From Dehalococcoidia bacterium (GTDB lineage: Bacteria > Chloroflexota > Dehalococcoidia > Lucifugimonadales > UBA3495): 47,837 bases of DNA. Below the pieces are notes generated by a model. That model made no database searches. It saw only the letters and a list, made by a program, of their open reading frames with translations, and had not been told where the DNA came from. The DNA lies in contig JAJEIA010000099.1 in NCBI GenBank assembly GCA_022823505.1, positions 1 to 47,837 of the forward strand. Reading direction: 5' to 3'. This document shows, piece by piece, positions 16,301 to 24,585 of the stretch (position 1 is its first letter; each line of letters opens with the position of its first letter). The position numbers and the translations under genes were made by a program.

Positions 16301-16499
16301 CAACCGCAAGCTGGCGGAAGTGACCGCGGTGGCGGCCGCTGCCGACTTTGCGCCTCCCCATCAGGCTTACCAGGTCTTCGACTACCTCTCCGGCGAGATC
16401 GACCAGCAACTGGCTGCGTTGCAGCGGGTTGTGGATGAGGACGTGGCCCAGTTCGCCAACCTGGTGCGTGACCTGGACATACCGACCATCGCGACATAA
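13314..16499 (+). CDS. sortilin/VPS10-like Asp-box beta-propeller protein
   Basis: This 1061-residue protein contains about eleven Asp-box motifs of the form SxDGGxTW (for example RSTDGGQTW, RSKDGGNTW, KSVDGGDTW, RSDDGGETW, LSRDGGATW), which build one or two large propellers over residues 20-720. A C-terminal part follows with a beta-rich domain and then a helical region (HDGINQLRRVRQQVDQW, VKEKLGQIEEQL). Relatives are often annotated as glycosyl hydrolases with BNR repeats, but no catalytic residues can be pointed out. No signal peptide is visible at the N-terminus. ATG 13314 has GGGAGGTG 7-8 bases upstream. The function is probably ligand or glycan binding; this is uncertain. Confidence 0.85.
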   Translation: MTTSEIRQDQSQASTIPQELLGAVRWRCIGPPRGGRVVAVAGDPVNPMVFYFGACAGGVWKTTDGGTYWDNVSDGFFNTAAVGAIAVAPSDPNVIYAGMGEACIRGDVTYGDGVYRSTDGGQTWTNVGLSDTRHIGRVRVHPTNPDLVYVAALGHAYGPNDERGVFRSKDGGNTWEKVLFRSEDAGAIDLSMDPNNPRILYATIWETRRTPWSLISGGPGSGIFKSVDGGDTWTEITDNPGLPGGLKGRIGVAVSPAKSGRVWATIESEDCGVYRSDDGGETWELVSDERDLQGRPWYYQHIFADPQDADTVWILNYQCWKSVDGGRNFSRVTTPHGDDHDLWIDPNNPLRMIEGNDGGACVSFNGGETWSSIYNQLTAQFYHLTTDNRFPHRVYGTQQDNTAISVPSRTHKGAIPWGDCYVVGNSESGHIALHPDDPDTVISGAIGSSAGGGGNLLHYDHATGQVRIITVWPELYTGWGAKDMRYRFQWTYPIMFSPHDPQTLYVAGNVVFRSRDMGSSWEAISPDLTRHDPSTLEPSGGPVTKDTSGAEVYATIFAFVESPHEAGVFWAGSDDGLVHLSRDGGATWNTATPEGMPEWTLICMIEVSPHDPATAYIAATRYKLDDTRPMLYRTTDYGQSWTLITAGLPDGDYTRVVREDPAHPGLLYAGTETGAYVSFDQGDTWQPLRANLPVVPVYDLAIKDDNLVAATHGRSFWILDDLTQLRQLAPALADQPVALLQPRDTYRIRTPFRDRKPSPGKFYRAGLGADVTYSESLGPAGQTLRKMWDAGENPPDGVMIHYYLQEAPEDVTLTILDGAGETIRTYSSKPPEAGEDSGESRPPAQPGMNRFVWNLRYPDARKVPEDKTTEDAVIGPLASPGEYQVSLRVGDDTQTHTFRILKDPRVGATQEDFDAQFKFLIEIRDKVSETHDGINQLRRVRQQVDQWVNRAEGHPSAEAVGDAASSVKEKLGQIEEQLIQSAYRGARDRLNLPARLNRKLAEVTAVAAAADFAPPHQAYQVFDYLSGEIDQQLAALQRVVDEDVAQFANLVRDLDIPTIAT

Positions 16500-16574
16500 G
16501 CGCCGGCAACGGCTCCGCACACCACCAATGTACATGCCGCCCGTTGCCGCAACGGCGACGAGCGGCGTGGCAAA

Positions 16575-16907
16575 TCAGTCCTCTAGCAGGATGTACACCG
16601 CGCCCGACGGCGACAGGTCGTGGTGCGAGTGCCCCTTGCCGGTGACGTCCTCCATGAGACGGATGTCGCCGGCTCGGAGCACCCGCTTAGAGCCGTCGCT
16701 GGCCCCGATCTCCACCTCGCCGGACAGGTGGATGATCAGCCGGCGCTCCGGCAGGGGATGAAAGTCCATTTGTCGCGATCCGTCAAATTCCTGGACGCGA
16801 ACCTCGGAAACGTTGATCAGCGCCCCCAGCTCCGGATGCTCCTCCAGCTTCAGGTCCTCGATGTGGCTCTCGCCGTCGGCGTCCGAAAAAACCCGATAGA
16901 TTGCCAT
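16575..16907 (-). CDS. small cupin-domain protein
   Basis: The 110-residue protein has a single cupin barrel: HPLPERRLIIHLSGEVEIGASDG, then LRAGDIRLMEDVTGKGHSHHD. A metal site may be formed by the His-rich GHSHH segment, while the first cupin motif lacks the usual HxH. ATG 16907 follows GGGAGG by 5 bases. The gene diverges from moeA, with about 190 bases between. The substrate is unknown. Confidence 0.8.
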   Translation of the reverse strand: MAIYRVFSDADGESHIEDLKLEEHPELGALINVSEVRVQEFDGSRQMDFHPLPERRLIIHLSGEVEIGASDGSKRVLRAGDIRLMEDVTGKGHSHHDLSPSGAVYILLED

Positions 16908-17098
16908 GTTGCCTCCCAAAAAGGTCGTCGGATTTCCGCTCCTCATTCCCGCAGTCTAGCACCGTCGATTGCGTTGCCGTATTGGCGCTGGTCCGTTTGG
17001 ACCGATGTACGCACATCGGCTGCGAGAATCGTTGCGCTGTCCCCCTTCGGGTGTGTATCCTGACCACACAGGCGTTCATAGCTAAATTCGCATTCATA

Positions 17099-18340
17099 AT
17101 GGCGGAATTTTTCAACGTGTTGCCTCCTGCGGAGGCGTTGATGTTGCTCCTGGATCGCCTTCCGGAGCGGCCGGGGACCGGGGTGTGTGTGGTGAGGACC
17201 GTCGACGCACTGGGAAGGGTCGTCGCCACGGACATTCCCGCGACGGAATCCCTTCCCGCCTTTCCCCGCTCCACGATGGACGGCTACAGCGTGCGCGCGT
17301 CCGACACCTTTGGAGCCAGCGACGGATTGCCGGCGTGGTTCACGTTGGTGGGCGAGGTGCCCATGGGACGCGGGCCGGAGGTCAGCCTGGGAGTTGGCGA
17401 GGCGGCCGCGGCCTACACCGGCGGGATGCTGGCGGGAAACGCTGATGCCGTGGTCATGGTCGAGTATACCCAGACCATAGATGACCGCACCATCGAGGTG
17501 ATGCGGCCGGTGGCTCCTGGCGAGAACGTTGCCCAGCCGGGCGAGGATGTCCGCGCGCACGAGACGGTCTTGTCAGTCGGGCACGTGGTCCGACCCCAGG
17601 ACATTGGCGGGCTGCTCGCCCTGGGGATGGAGAGCGTCGAAGTTGCTCGACGCCCGCGGGTGGGCATCCTGTCCATGGGAGACGAGGTGATTCCTCCCAG
17701 CTCAACACCCGGCCCGGGGCAGGTGCGGGACGTCAACACCTATACCGTCGCCGGGCAGGTGACCGCCGCCGGTGGGACTGCCGTGCCCCTGGGATTGGTC
17801 GGAGACGATTACGAGGAGCAACTGGTCGCCGCGCGACGGGGATTGGCTCGGTCGGACATGCTGGTGCTGTCGGCGGGCAGCTCGGTCAGCGCCCGCGACC
17901 GCACCGTGGACATCGTAGCCGAGCTTGGCGAACCCGGCCCATTGGTCCACGGTTTGGCATTGCGGCCGGGCAAGCCGGCCATCGTGGGCCTGTGCGACGG
18001 CAAACCGGTCATCGGGCTACCGGGCAACCCGGTGTCGGCGATGGTGGTGAGTAGCCTCTTGGTGCGGCCTGCGGTGTACCGCCTCATGGGTTGCGTCCAC
18101 CCGCCTCCTCCGACGGACCGGGCGGCAATTCTGGCTCAGGACATACCCTCCGTCCCCGGGCGCGAAGACTACGTGCCGGTGCGGCTGGCGGACAACGGCA
18201 ACGGGGCGGTGAATGCCCATCCGGTGTGGGGCAAGAGTGGCTTTATCTTCACATTGGTCCGGGCGGACGGGTTGGTGAAGGTGCCGGCGGACGCGGGGGG
18301 AATCTACGCCGGCGAGCCGGTACAGGTACGGGAGTTGTGA
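17099..18340 (+). CDS. moeA: molybdopterin molybdenumtransferase MoeA
   Basis: The 413-residue length is standard for MoeA, which inserts molybdate into adenylated molybdopterin in the cytoplasm. Motifs in order are FPRSTMDGYSVRASD (canonical S-x-MDGYA), AAYTGGMLAGNADAVVMVE, GILSMGDEV and GKPVIGLPGNPVSAM. The usual SGGxSxGxxD loop reads SAGSSVSARD, so it is altered. The start at 17099 is chosen from family length; no Shine-Dalgarno is visible, and the frame upstream is not conserved. Four bases separate its stop from the next MoeA-like gene, and six more genes follow on the same strand. Confidence 0.92.
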   Translation: MAEFFNVLPPAEALMLLLDRLPERPGTGVCVVRTVDALGRVVATDIPATESLPAFPRSTMDGYSVRASDTFGASDGLPAWFTLVGEVPMGRGPEVSLGVGEAAAAYTGGMLAGNADAVVMVEYTQTIDDRTIEVMRPVAPGENVAQPGEDVRAHETVLSVGHVVRPQDIGGLLALGMESVEVARRPRVGILSMGDEVIPPSSTPGPGQVRDVNTYTVAGQVTAAGGTAVPLGLVGDDYEEQLVAARRGLARSDMLVLSAGSSVSARDRTVDIVAELGEPGPLVHGLALRPGKPAIVGLCDGKPVIGLPGNPVSAMVVSSLLVRPAVYRLMGCVHPPPPTDRAAILAQDIPSVPGREDYVPVRLADNGNGAVNAHPVWGKSGFIFTLVRADGLVKVPADAGGIYAGEPVQVREL

Positions 18341-18344
18341 GCCC

Positions 18345-20306
18345 ATGGAGGACCCGACACCGCACCGGTCACGCCGTCGCTACTTTCTGCAGGATATTCC
18401 CCTGCAAGAAGCGACGGCCCGCTGGTTCGGCGCCCTGGCTGAGGCCGGAGCCCTCGGCCAGATGCCCGGCGAGGATGTTCCCTTGGCCGCGCCCGACATC
18501 GTGAGCCGGATCACGGCCTGGCCGGTTTGGGCCGTCGCCTCTTCGCCCCACTACGACGCCGCTGCCATGGATGGCATCGCGGTGCGCGCCGCCGACACCG
18601 TGGGAGCCACGGAAACGCGCCCCGTAGACCTGGAAGTGGGCCGACAGGCGGTGTGGCTCGACACCGGCGACCCCATGCCCGTGGGGACCGACGCCGTGGT
18701 GATGATCGAGCACGTGCAGCGTTACCCTGCGGATCCGTCCACGGTGCGGGTGTCCGACCCCGTCGCCCCCTGGCAACACGTCCGGCCGCTGGGCGAGGAC
18801 ATCGTGGCCACCGAGCTGGTTCTGCCGGAAAACCACCGCATCACTCCCGCCGACCTGGGCGCCTGCGCGGCCGCCGGCCTCACCAGCATTCCGGTGCGCC
18901 GCCGCCCTCGGGTCACAATAATCCCCACCGGTGATGAACTGGCGCCCATTGGCGCGCCGAGGAAACCGGGCGACATCCCGGAGTTCAACTCGCTGATCCT
19001 GGCTGCCCTGGTCCGTCAGTGGGGCGGGGAGCCAGTGGTGACCGACCCGATGCCGGACGACTTCGACGCCATCCGTGAGGCCGTTTCCTCTGCTTTGGCA
19101 ACGTCGGATGTCGTGGCGATCAACGCCGGTTCCTCGGCCGGCGACGCGGACTACACCGCCTCGGTGATCGAGTCGCTGGGAACGCTGCAGGTGCACGGCA
19201 TCGCCGTCCGGCCCGGCCATCCGGTGGCGCTGGGCGTCGCTTCGGGCAAGCCGGTCATGGGGTTGCCCGGCTACCCCGTCTCGGCGGCCCTGACCGCGGA
19301 ACTGCTGCTGATGCCGCTGCTGGAATGGTTGCTGGGTTCGTCTATGCCCGCGCGCCCTAGCATCAGCGCGAACATCACCCGCAAGGTGGCCTCTCCCACC
19401 GGAGAGGACGAGTTCCTGCGCGTTGCCGTGGGACGGGTGGGGAGCAAGATGATCGCCACCCCGGTCCAGCGCGGCGCCGGCGTGGTGATGTCCCTGGTCC
19501 GCGCGGACGGCATCGTACGGATCCCCAGGTACACCGAGGGAGTGGAGGCCGGCGCCGAGGTGGAGGTGGAACTGCTCCGCCCGTTGGAGGACGTGCAGAA
19601 CACCATCGTCGCCATCGGCAGTCACGACCTGGCATTGGACCTCATGCGCAGCTTCCTGCGGCGTGGCCGTCCCTCTGTGAACCTGGCGTCGGCCCACGTG
19701 GGCAGCCTTGGGGGGCTGCTGGCGTTGCGTCGCGGCGAGGCCCACGTCTCCGGCTGCCACCTGCTGGACACCGAGACCGGCGAGTACAACACGTCCTACG
19801 TTCGCCGCTACCTGCCGGACACCCCCGTTGCCATCGTTCGCCTGGTCGGCCGGACGCAGGGCCTGATGACCGCGCCCGGAAACCCGCTGAACATCGCGAG
19901 CCTCGAAGACCTGCTGCGGCCGGAGGTCAGGTTCGTGAACCGACAGCGGGGTTCGGGCACCCGGGTGTTGCTGGATTACCGCCTGGGGCAGATGGGGGCG
20001 ACGCCCGATCGTATTGTCGGCTACCGGCGGGAGGAATACAGTCACCTGGCAGTGGCGGCGGCCGTGGCCGGCGGGTCGGCCGACGCCGGTCTGGGCGTCC
20101 TGTCGGCGGCGCGCGCCCTCGAGCTGGCATTTGTGCCCCTGCTCAACGAGGAATACGACCTGATCATCCCGGTGGAACATCACAACAGCGATCACCTGCG
20201 ACCACTGCTGAATCTGCTGGACGACCCTGATTTCAGGTTGGCGGTTGATGATCTGGGCGGGTACGATGTTTCGCGCATGGGCGAACTGCGGGCAACGCTG
20301 CCATGA
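18345..20306 (+). CDS. MoeA fused to periplasmic-binding-protein-like domain
   Basis: Residues 1-425 form a second MoeA (YDAAAMDGIAVRAADT, DTGDPMPVGTDAVVMIE, PTGDELAPIG, NAGSSAGDADYTA, GKPVMGLPGYPVSAA). Residues about 430-640 form a type 2 PBP-like domain (NTIVAIGSHDLALDLM, FVNRQRGSGTRVLLDY, EEYSHLAVAAAVAGGSADAG, PVEHHNSDHLRPLL) resembling the substrate domains of LysR-type and ModA-like proteins. There is no signal peptide, so the domain is cytoplasmic and may sense or deliver molybdate, tungstate or a pterin. Fusions of this kind are known in anaerobes and archaea. The last four bases overlap the next start (ATGA). Confidence 0.92.
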   Translation: MEDPTPHRSRRRYFLQDIPLQEATARWFGALAEAGALGQMPGEDVPLAAPDIVSRITAWPVWAVASSPHYDAAAMDGIAVRAADTVGATETRPVDLEVGRQAVWLDTGDPMPVGTDAVVMIEHVQRYPADPSTVRVSDPVAPWQHVRPLGEDIVATELVLPENHRITPADLGACAAAGLTSIPVRRRPRVTIIPTGDELAPIGAPRKPGDIPEFNSLILAALVRQWGGEPVVTDPMPDDFDAIREAVSSALATSDVVAINAGSSAGDADYTASVIESLGTLQVHGIAVRPGHPVALGVASGKPVMGLPGYPVSAALTAELLLMPLLEWLLGSSMPARPSISANITRKVASPTGEDEFLRVAVGRVGSKMIATPVQRGAGVVMSLVRADGIVRIPRYTEGVEAGAEVEVELLRPLEDVQNTIVAIGSHDLALDLMRSFLRRGRPSVNLASAHVGSLGGLLALRRGEAHVSGCHLLDTETGEYNTSYVRRYLPDTPVAIVRLVGRTQGLMTAPGNPLNIASLEDLLRPEVRFVNRQRGSGTRVLLDYRLGQMGATPDRIVGYRREEYSHLAVAAAVAGGSADAGLGVLSAARALELAFVPLLNEEYDLIIPVEHHNSDHLRPLLNLLDDPDFRLAVDDLGGYDVSRMGELRATLP

Positions 20307-20830
20307 CCGGGCCGCTCGACAAACGCATTGCGCGCCGCTCCGCCGAACTTGAAGCCCGGCTTGCGGCCGACGGCAGCGATCATCCGGACACCCTGCGCGC
20401 GCAGCATCGGCTTGCCCACGCCTACCGCGCCGCCCGCCGGTTCGACGAGGCGCTGCGTTGGTTCAGCCTGGCCGCCGAGAACAGCGCGCGGGTTTTTGGC
20501 CCGGATCATCTCGAAACGCTGCGCTACCGGAGCAGCCTGGCCAATTGCCATTACGCCGCCGGACATACGGACCTGGCCATAGAAATGTTCGCTGCGCTGT
20601 TCGAGGCCCGTCGCGACGCGTTGGGTGAGAGCCATCCCGATACGCTGCGCAGCCGGGGAAGCCTGGCCAATGCGCTGCAAGCGGTCGGTCGCTACGACGA
20701 AGCGGCCACGCTGCATCTCCGCAACGCGGGCGATCGGGCCGAGACCCTGGGCCGCCAGCATCCGTCCACCGAGGCCAGCCTCCGCAATCTCGCCCGGGCC
20801 ACGCGGGACGCCGGCGCGGACGCGACCTGA
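20303..20830 (+). CDS. tetratricopeptide repeat protein
   Basis: The 175-residue protein consists of about 3.5 repeats of 42 residues of the kinesin-light-chain type, each starting HPDTL or HLETL and containing a LA..Y/H...G/RR(F/Y)DEA pattern. It should be a cytoplasmic protein-protein interaction module. The start overlaps the MoeA-PBP stop by four bases (ATGA), so the two are translationally coupled. The partner is unknown. Confidence 0.88.
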   Translation: MTGPLDKRIARRSAELEARLAADGSDHPDTLRAQHRLAHAYRAARRFDEALRWFSLAAENSARVFGPDHLETLRYRSSLANCHYAAGHTDLAIEMFAALFEARRDALGESHPDTLRSRGSLANALQAVGRYDEAATLHLRNAGDRAETLGRQHPSTEASLRNLARATRDAGADAT

Positions 20831-20832
20831 TC

Positions 20833-22146
20833 TTGGCCGCCGGGGAAGCAGCCAGCGGGTCATACGATCCCGAGCGACCGGGTCCCGAAGCAACGACCTC
20901 GGTTCGGGCCTGGTCGGTCCTGCTGCTGAACCGGACCCACCAAAGCACGGTCGTGCTGTCATCCTACGGGCTGGGGCTGTTTCTCCCCTTTGTCCAGGCG
21001 GACCTGGACCTCAGCTATCTGGAGATAGGCGTCCTGCAAGCCGTCTGGTGGGGCACGCCGGCCCTTCTCCTGGTTCCCTTCAGCCTGCTGTTCGCCCGAT
21101 TCAATCCCAACCGCCGGGTGTTGGCTGCGCTGGCCCTGATGGTGCCCTGCCTGTTCAGCCAGGGGCTGGCCATCGGGTTCTGGACCCTTTTGGCATCCCG
21201 TTTCCTCACGGTGCTGGTCCACTCGTCGATGGCCCCGGCGCGGCCGTTGCTGTTGCGCTGGTGGGCCGCGCCCCGGCAGTACTCCCAGGTGACGTCCATC
21301 GGCCTGTCCATGCACTCCACCTTCATGGCGGCGGCCCTGACCTTCGGCCCGATCATCATCGTGGTGCTGGACAGTTGGCGACTGGCCTATTTCGTTCAGG
21401 GCGCGCTGATGGCCGGCCACCTGCTGGTATGGGCTGCGCTGACCTGGGGCGCCCGGGAGCCGGCCCAGGGCCCGGAGGATGCGGTCGCCGCCGCGCCGTC
21501 GCCGGATGGTTCCCAGGACGGATCAACCGCCTCTGAACCGGGCGACCGTCGTCCCTTGGTCCGCTCGCTGGTCTCCTATCCCCACGCCTGGCTGCTGGGA
21601 GTGGTCATGCTGTGGCTGTCGGCATCGTGGACGACGATCCTGACCTTCCTGCCCACGATCCTGGAGCAGCACCGGGGCATCGCGATCACATCCGGCAGCG
21701 TGCTGTTCGGTTTCCTGTACTACGTCCTGATACCGGGGGCGCTGGTGGGCAGTTGGATTTTCAACAACATCACCAACCGGCGGCTGATGGTGCTGTTGCC
21801 GGCCGCGCTGAACCTGGTCGCCACGGTCGGCGCCGTGTTGTCGGGGAACGTGGTCATCGCCGCGCTGGCCCTGACCGGGATGGGAATCGCGTGGGTGTTC
21901 GTCCCGGCGATGGAGATACTGCCCTTCGAGTTCCGGAACATCCGCGCACGGGAAGTTTCCGTATTGTCTGGGCTGGTGCAGACCTTCGGCGCGGTGGGTT
22001 TCGGCGCCGGTCCGGTGATCGCCGGTGCGCTGGCTCAGATGTCCGGTTCCCTGGTAATCGGGGTGCTGGCCGTGGGTGGAATGACCGCGCTGGCGGTCGT
22101 CGCCGCGGCCGCGCTGCCGGGCAGGTTCGGCGGCCGGCTGGTGTGA
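20833..22146 (+). CDS. MFS transporter
   Basis: The 437-residue protein shows about 12 hydrophobic segments with a central hydrophilic loop around residues 210-235. After a short N-terminal tail it reads LSSYGLGLFLPFVQADLDLSY and LEIGVLQAVWWGTPALLL, as in major facilitator proteins with six plus six helices. Substrate is not predictable. Given its position in the moeA block, a role in oxyanion or nutrient transport is possible but unproven. The frame opens at TTG 20833, 2 bases after the TPR stop; the first 25 residues are hydrophilic and the true start could be slightly later. Confidence 0.85.
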   Translation: MAAGEAASGSYDPERPGPEATTSVRAWSVLLLNRTHQSTVVLSSYGLGLFLPFVQADLDLSYLEIGVLQAVWWGTPALLLVPFSLLFARFNPNRRVLAALALMVPCLFSQGLAIGFWTLLASRFLTVLVHSSMAPARPLLLRWWAAPRQYSQVTSIGLSMHSTFMAAALTFGPIIIVVLDSWRLAYFVQGALMAGHLLVWAALTWGAREPAQGPEDAVAAAPSPDGSQDGSTASEPGDRRPLVRSLVSYPHAWLLGVVMLWLSASWTTILTFLPTILEQHRGIAITSGSVLFGFLYYVLIPGALVGSWIFNNITNRRLMVLLPAALNLVATVGAVLSGNVVIAALALTGMGIAWVFVPAMEILPFEFRNIRAREVSVLSGLVQTFGAVGFGAGPVIAGALAQMSGSLVIGVLAVGGMTALAVVAAAALPGRFGGRLV

Positions 22147-22195
22147 TTTGCGCTCACGGCACGGGCATGGCTCGGTAGCGGGCTGAGGCGACAGG

Positions 22196-22835
22196 ATGAC
22201 AATGCACTTCACAGACGCTCAAATTGACGCCCTTGGCGAGCGGCTGCGGCAGGGCGCTCCGCCGGATATCCGCGAGCTGTACGGCGCCTATATGGGTTTC
22301 CTGAACGAATTGAGGGTCGGTCTGCTGGCTGAACTTCGTGGATTGATGCCAGGGTACGAGGTGAACTCGCGCCTGAAACGCATGGAAACGGTTGCGGCGA
22401 AATTGTGGCGGCGCCCCCGAACTGCGGTTGTCTCAAATGCCTGATGTTGTAGGGTGTCGCGTCATCGTGCCGGACCGAGACGCACAGATCGCGGTTGTTG
22501 AACGGCTGGCGAGCGCTTGCAACGTTCGCCAGTTGGATGACAAGAGCGACGATCCAAAGTTCGGATATCGTGCTGTCCATCTCGACATTCGCTACGGCGA
22601 AATATACGCGGAAATCCAGGTGCAGACGCGCAACCAGCATCTGTGGCAGACAGTTTCGGAGCAAGTCGCCGGCTACGACATTTCCATCAAGTACGGTGGA
22701 GGCCACCCGGAAGTCAGCATGGCACTGCTGGATCTGTCGGAACTGGCCTGGCAGTGCGATGTGGCGGGTACGGAATTGCCGGCCGCGGACGTTGACCGCG
22801 TGAGGGACGTGATACTATCAGTTTACGGTGGGTGA
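22196..22835 (+). pseudogene. RelA/SpoT-type small alarmone synthetase, split by a frameshift
   Basis: The N-terminal part is read from 22196 (TDAQIDALGERLRQG..., ending RLKRMETVAAKLWRRP) and the C-terminal part in another frame (PELRLSQMPDVVGCRVIV, FGYRAVHLDIRYG, AEIQVQTRNQHLWQTVSEQ). Together they give a normal synthetase of about 213 residues with the ATP-binding RxKxxxT..KL, the catalytic Asp of PDVVGCRV, YRAVH, EIQVQT and QHLW motifs. The break is at a run of five C at 22414-22418; removing one C restores the frame. The product would make (p)ppGpp or a related alarmone. It may be a real pseudogene, a frameshift-regulated gene or a sequencing error. Confidence 0.8.
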
Positions 22836-22864
22836 GCCGGCCACGGACATCGCGGGGGAGCATT

Positions 22865-23197
22865 ATGGACAAATACTATCTGATCGAACACGACCGTCAC
22901 GGGAAAGTTCCTACTCGGATAACCGAGTACGGCGAATTCAAGGACGCGGAAGAACGGCTTTGCAAACTGGACATTGACCAGCTGGATGAGCTCAACGCCT
23001 GCCTGGGTGCGGGTAAGCCGGTTCGAATGGAGTACGTAGTCATCTGCGCGCAGTCGGTGGAATCGGTCAAGCAGACCCACGCCCGTTACTTCCAGAACGA
23101 TTATGAGGTGCTGACGCCAACGGAAATCCGTTATGCGGCCAGCGCTAATGACAGGGAACCAGAAACCGCGCCTGCTCCGGTTCCGGCAGGGGCATGA
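22865..23197 (+). CDS. small hypothetical protein after alarmone synthetase
   Basis: The 110-residue product (MDKYYLIEHDRHGKVPTRI..., KLDIDQLDELNACLG, RMEYVVICAQSVESV) has no membrane segment and ends in an Ala/Pro-rich tail. ATG 22865 follows GGGGGAG by 4-5 bases. It begins 29 bases after the synthetase and overlaps the next gene by four bases (ATGA). A role as partner or antitoxin of the synthetase is possible by analogy with toxSAS pairs but is only positional. No family is recognised. Confidence 0.65.
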   Translation: MDKYYLIEHDRHGKVPTRITEYGEFKDAEERLCKLDIDQLDELNACLGAGKPVRMEYVVICAQSVESVKQTHARYFQNDYEVLTPTEIRYAASANDREPETAPAPVPAGA

Positions 23198-24585
23198 CCA
23201 CTCAGCTGAGCGTCAACCTGCACACCGCGCCGGCCGACGCCGGCGACGGTTCGATCCTGCCCAACCTGTTGATGTTCGGCGAGGTTCTCCGCCGCCTGGG
23301 GATGGACGTGGGCTCCGGCAACATGCTTGACCTGGTGCGCGCCACCGAGTTCGTGCCCATCGGAGGGAACCGCAACGACTTCCGGCTGGCCGCCCGGGCG
23401 CTGCTGGTCCATCGCCGCAGCGACCTGGAACTCTTCGACGAGGCGTTTCAGGTCTTCTGGAGGCGGCCGGCCCACGGACGAAGCATGCGCGACCTGCGAT
23501 CCATGGGCGAGGAGCGACGCTATCGCACGCCCCGCGTCATGCCCCATCGGGAGGACACCTCCGACGGCCCCCCGGGCAACGACGACCCCGACGATGCCGG
23601 CGACCGGCAGCCCGTGGTGGACCTCCGGCGCTCCTTCAGCGCCCGGGAAGTCCTCCGGCAACGGGATTTCGCCGAATACACGCCGGCCGAGGTCACCGCG
23701 GCGCGAATCCTCATGTCGGAACTGCAGTGGGATCTGGGCGACCGTCGCACCCGTCGGCTGTCCTGGGGCGATGGACGCGATGTCGATCTGAGGCGCACCA
23801 TGCGCCGCAGCCTGACCTACGGCGGCGAGATGCTGGACATTGCCCACCGCCGACGCAAGTCCAAGCCTCGCCCCCTGGTGTTGATCTGCGACGTCAGCGG
23901 CTCCATGGAGCGCTACACCCGCATGCTGCTCCACTTCGTGCACACTGTCGCCGTCAGCGGGCAGCAGCTGGAGGCCTTCCTTTTCGCCACGCGGCTGACC
24001 CGGATCACCCGCCACCTGGAGCATCGTGGCGTCGACCGCGCGGTGTCCGAGGTGGCCCGCGCCGTGCCCGACTGGGCCGGCAGCACCCGCATCGGAGAAG
24101 CGATCAAGGCGTTCAACTACCGATGGGCGCGGCGCGTCCTGCGTGGCGGCCCGGTCGTCCTGGTCATTTCCGACGGGTGGGACCGTGGCGACCCGGACCT
24201 GCTGTCCCGGGAGATGGCCCGCCTCCAGCGCAGTTGCCATCGCCTGATCTGGCTGAACCCGCTGTTGGGCTCCCCGGGATACGAACCGCTGACCCGGGGC
24301 ATGCAGGCGGCGCTGCCCTACATCGACGACTTTCTGCCGGCGCACAACCTGCACAGCCTGCAGGAACTTGCCATCCACCTGAACCGGTTGACGGCGCGGC
24401 GCGCACCCCCGACCACGCGGCGCAAGCCAACGTCCGACGGCGACGATGCCACCGTGTCTGCCGCCACCACGACCCACGACGGCGGCGCGGCTGCTCGTTC
24501 GCGGCGCGAGCTCAACCCGGCGTTGGCCCCGACCTTCCGGCACCCGCTGTGGGGTCACCCCAACATACCGGGCGGGGGCGGCTAA
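23194..24585 (+). CDS. CoxE-like VWA-domain protein
   Basis: The 463-residue protein has the CoxE layout: an N-terminal helical domain (LPNLLMFGEVLRRLGMDVG...), a mid region ending RRTMRRSLTYGG, and a VWA domain with a complete MIDAS start DVSGSMERYTRM (Asp at about 233), with ISDGWDRGDP as the third metal-binding loop. In CO dehydrogenase operons CoxE works with the AAA+ ATPase CoxD in maturing the Mo-Cu site. No ATPase gene is beside it here. The moeA genes upstream on the same strand fit a molybdoenzyme role. The C-terminus is extended by a Thr/Ala/Arg-rich tail. Confidence 0.88.
   Translation: MTTQLSVNLHTAPADAGDGSILPNLLMFGEVLRRLGMDVGSGNMLDLVRATEFVPIGGNRNDFRLAARALLVHRRSDLELFDEAFQVFWRRPAHGRSMRDLRSMGEERRYRTPRVMPHREDTSDGPPGNDDPDDAGDRQPVVDLRRSFSAREVLRQRDFAEYTPAEVTAARILMSELQWDLGDRRTRRLSWGDGRDVDLRRTMRRSLTYGGEMLDIAHRRRKSKPRPLVLICDVSGSMERYTRMLLHFVHTVAVSGQQLEAFLFATRLTRITRHLEHRGVDRAVSEVARAVPDWAGSTRIGEAIKAFNYRWARRVLRGGPVVLVISDGWDRGDPDLLSREMARLQRSCHRLIWLNPLLGSPGYEPLTRGMQAALPYIDDFLPAHNLHSLQELAIHLNRLTARRAPPTTRRKPTSDGDDATVSAATTTHDGGAAARSRRELNPALAPTFRHPLWGHPNIPGGGG

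Noticed and set aside
18369-20195. 608-codon minus-strand frame opposite the MoeA-PBP gene
   Set aside because: His/Gln/Arg-rich translation without motifs, a shadow of the coding strand.
22442-22444. In-frame TGA of the synthetase N-terminal frame as a selenocysteine codon
   Set aside because: The conserved C-terminal motifs are in another frame, so read-through would not restore the protein.
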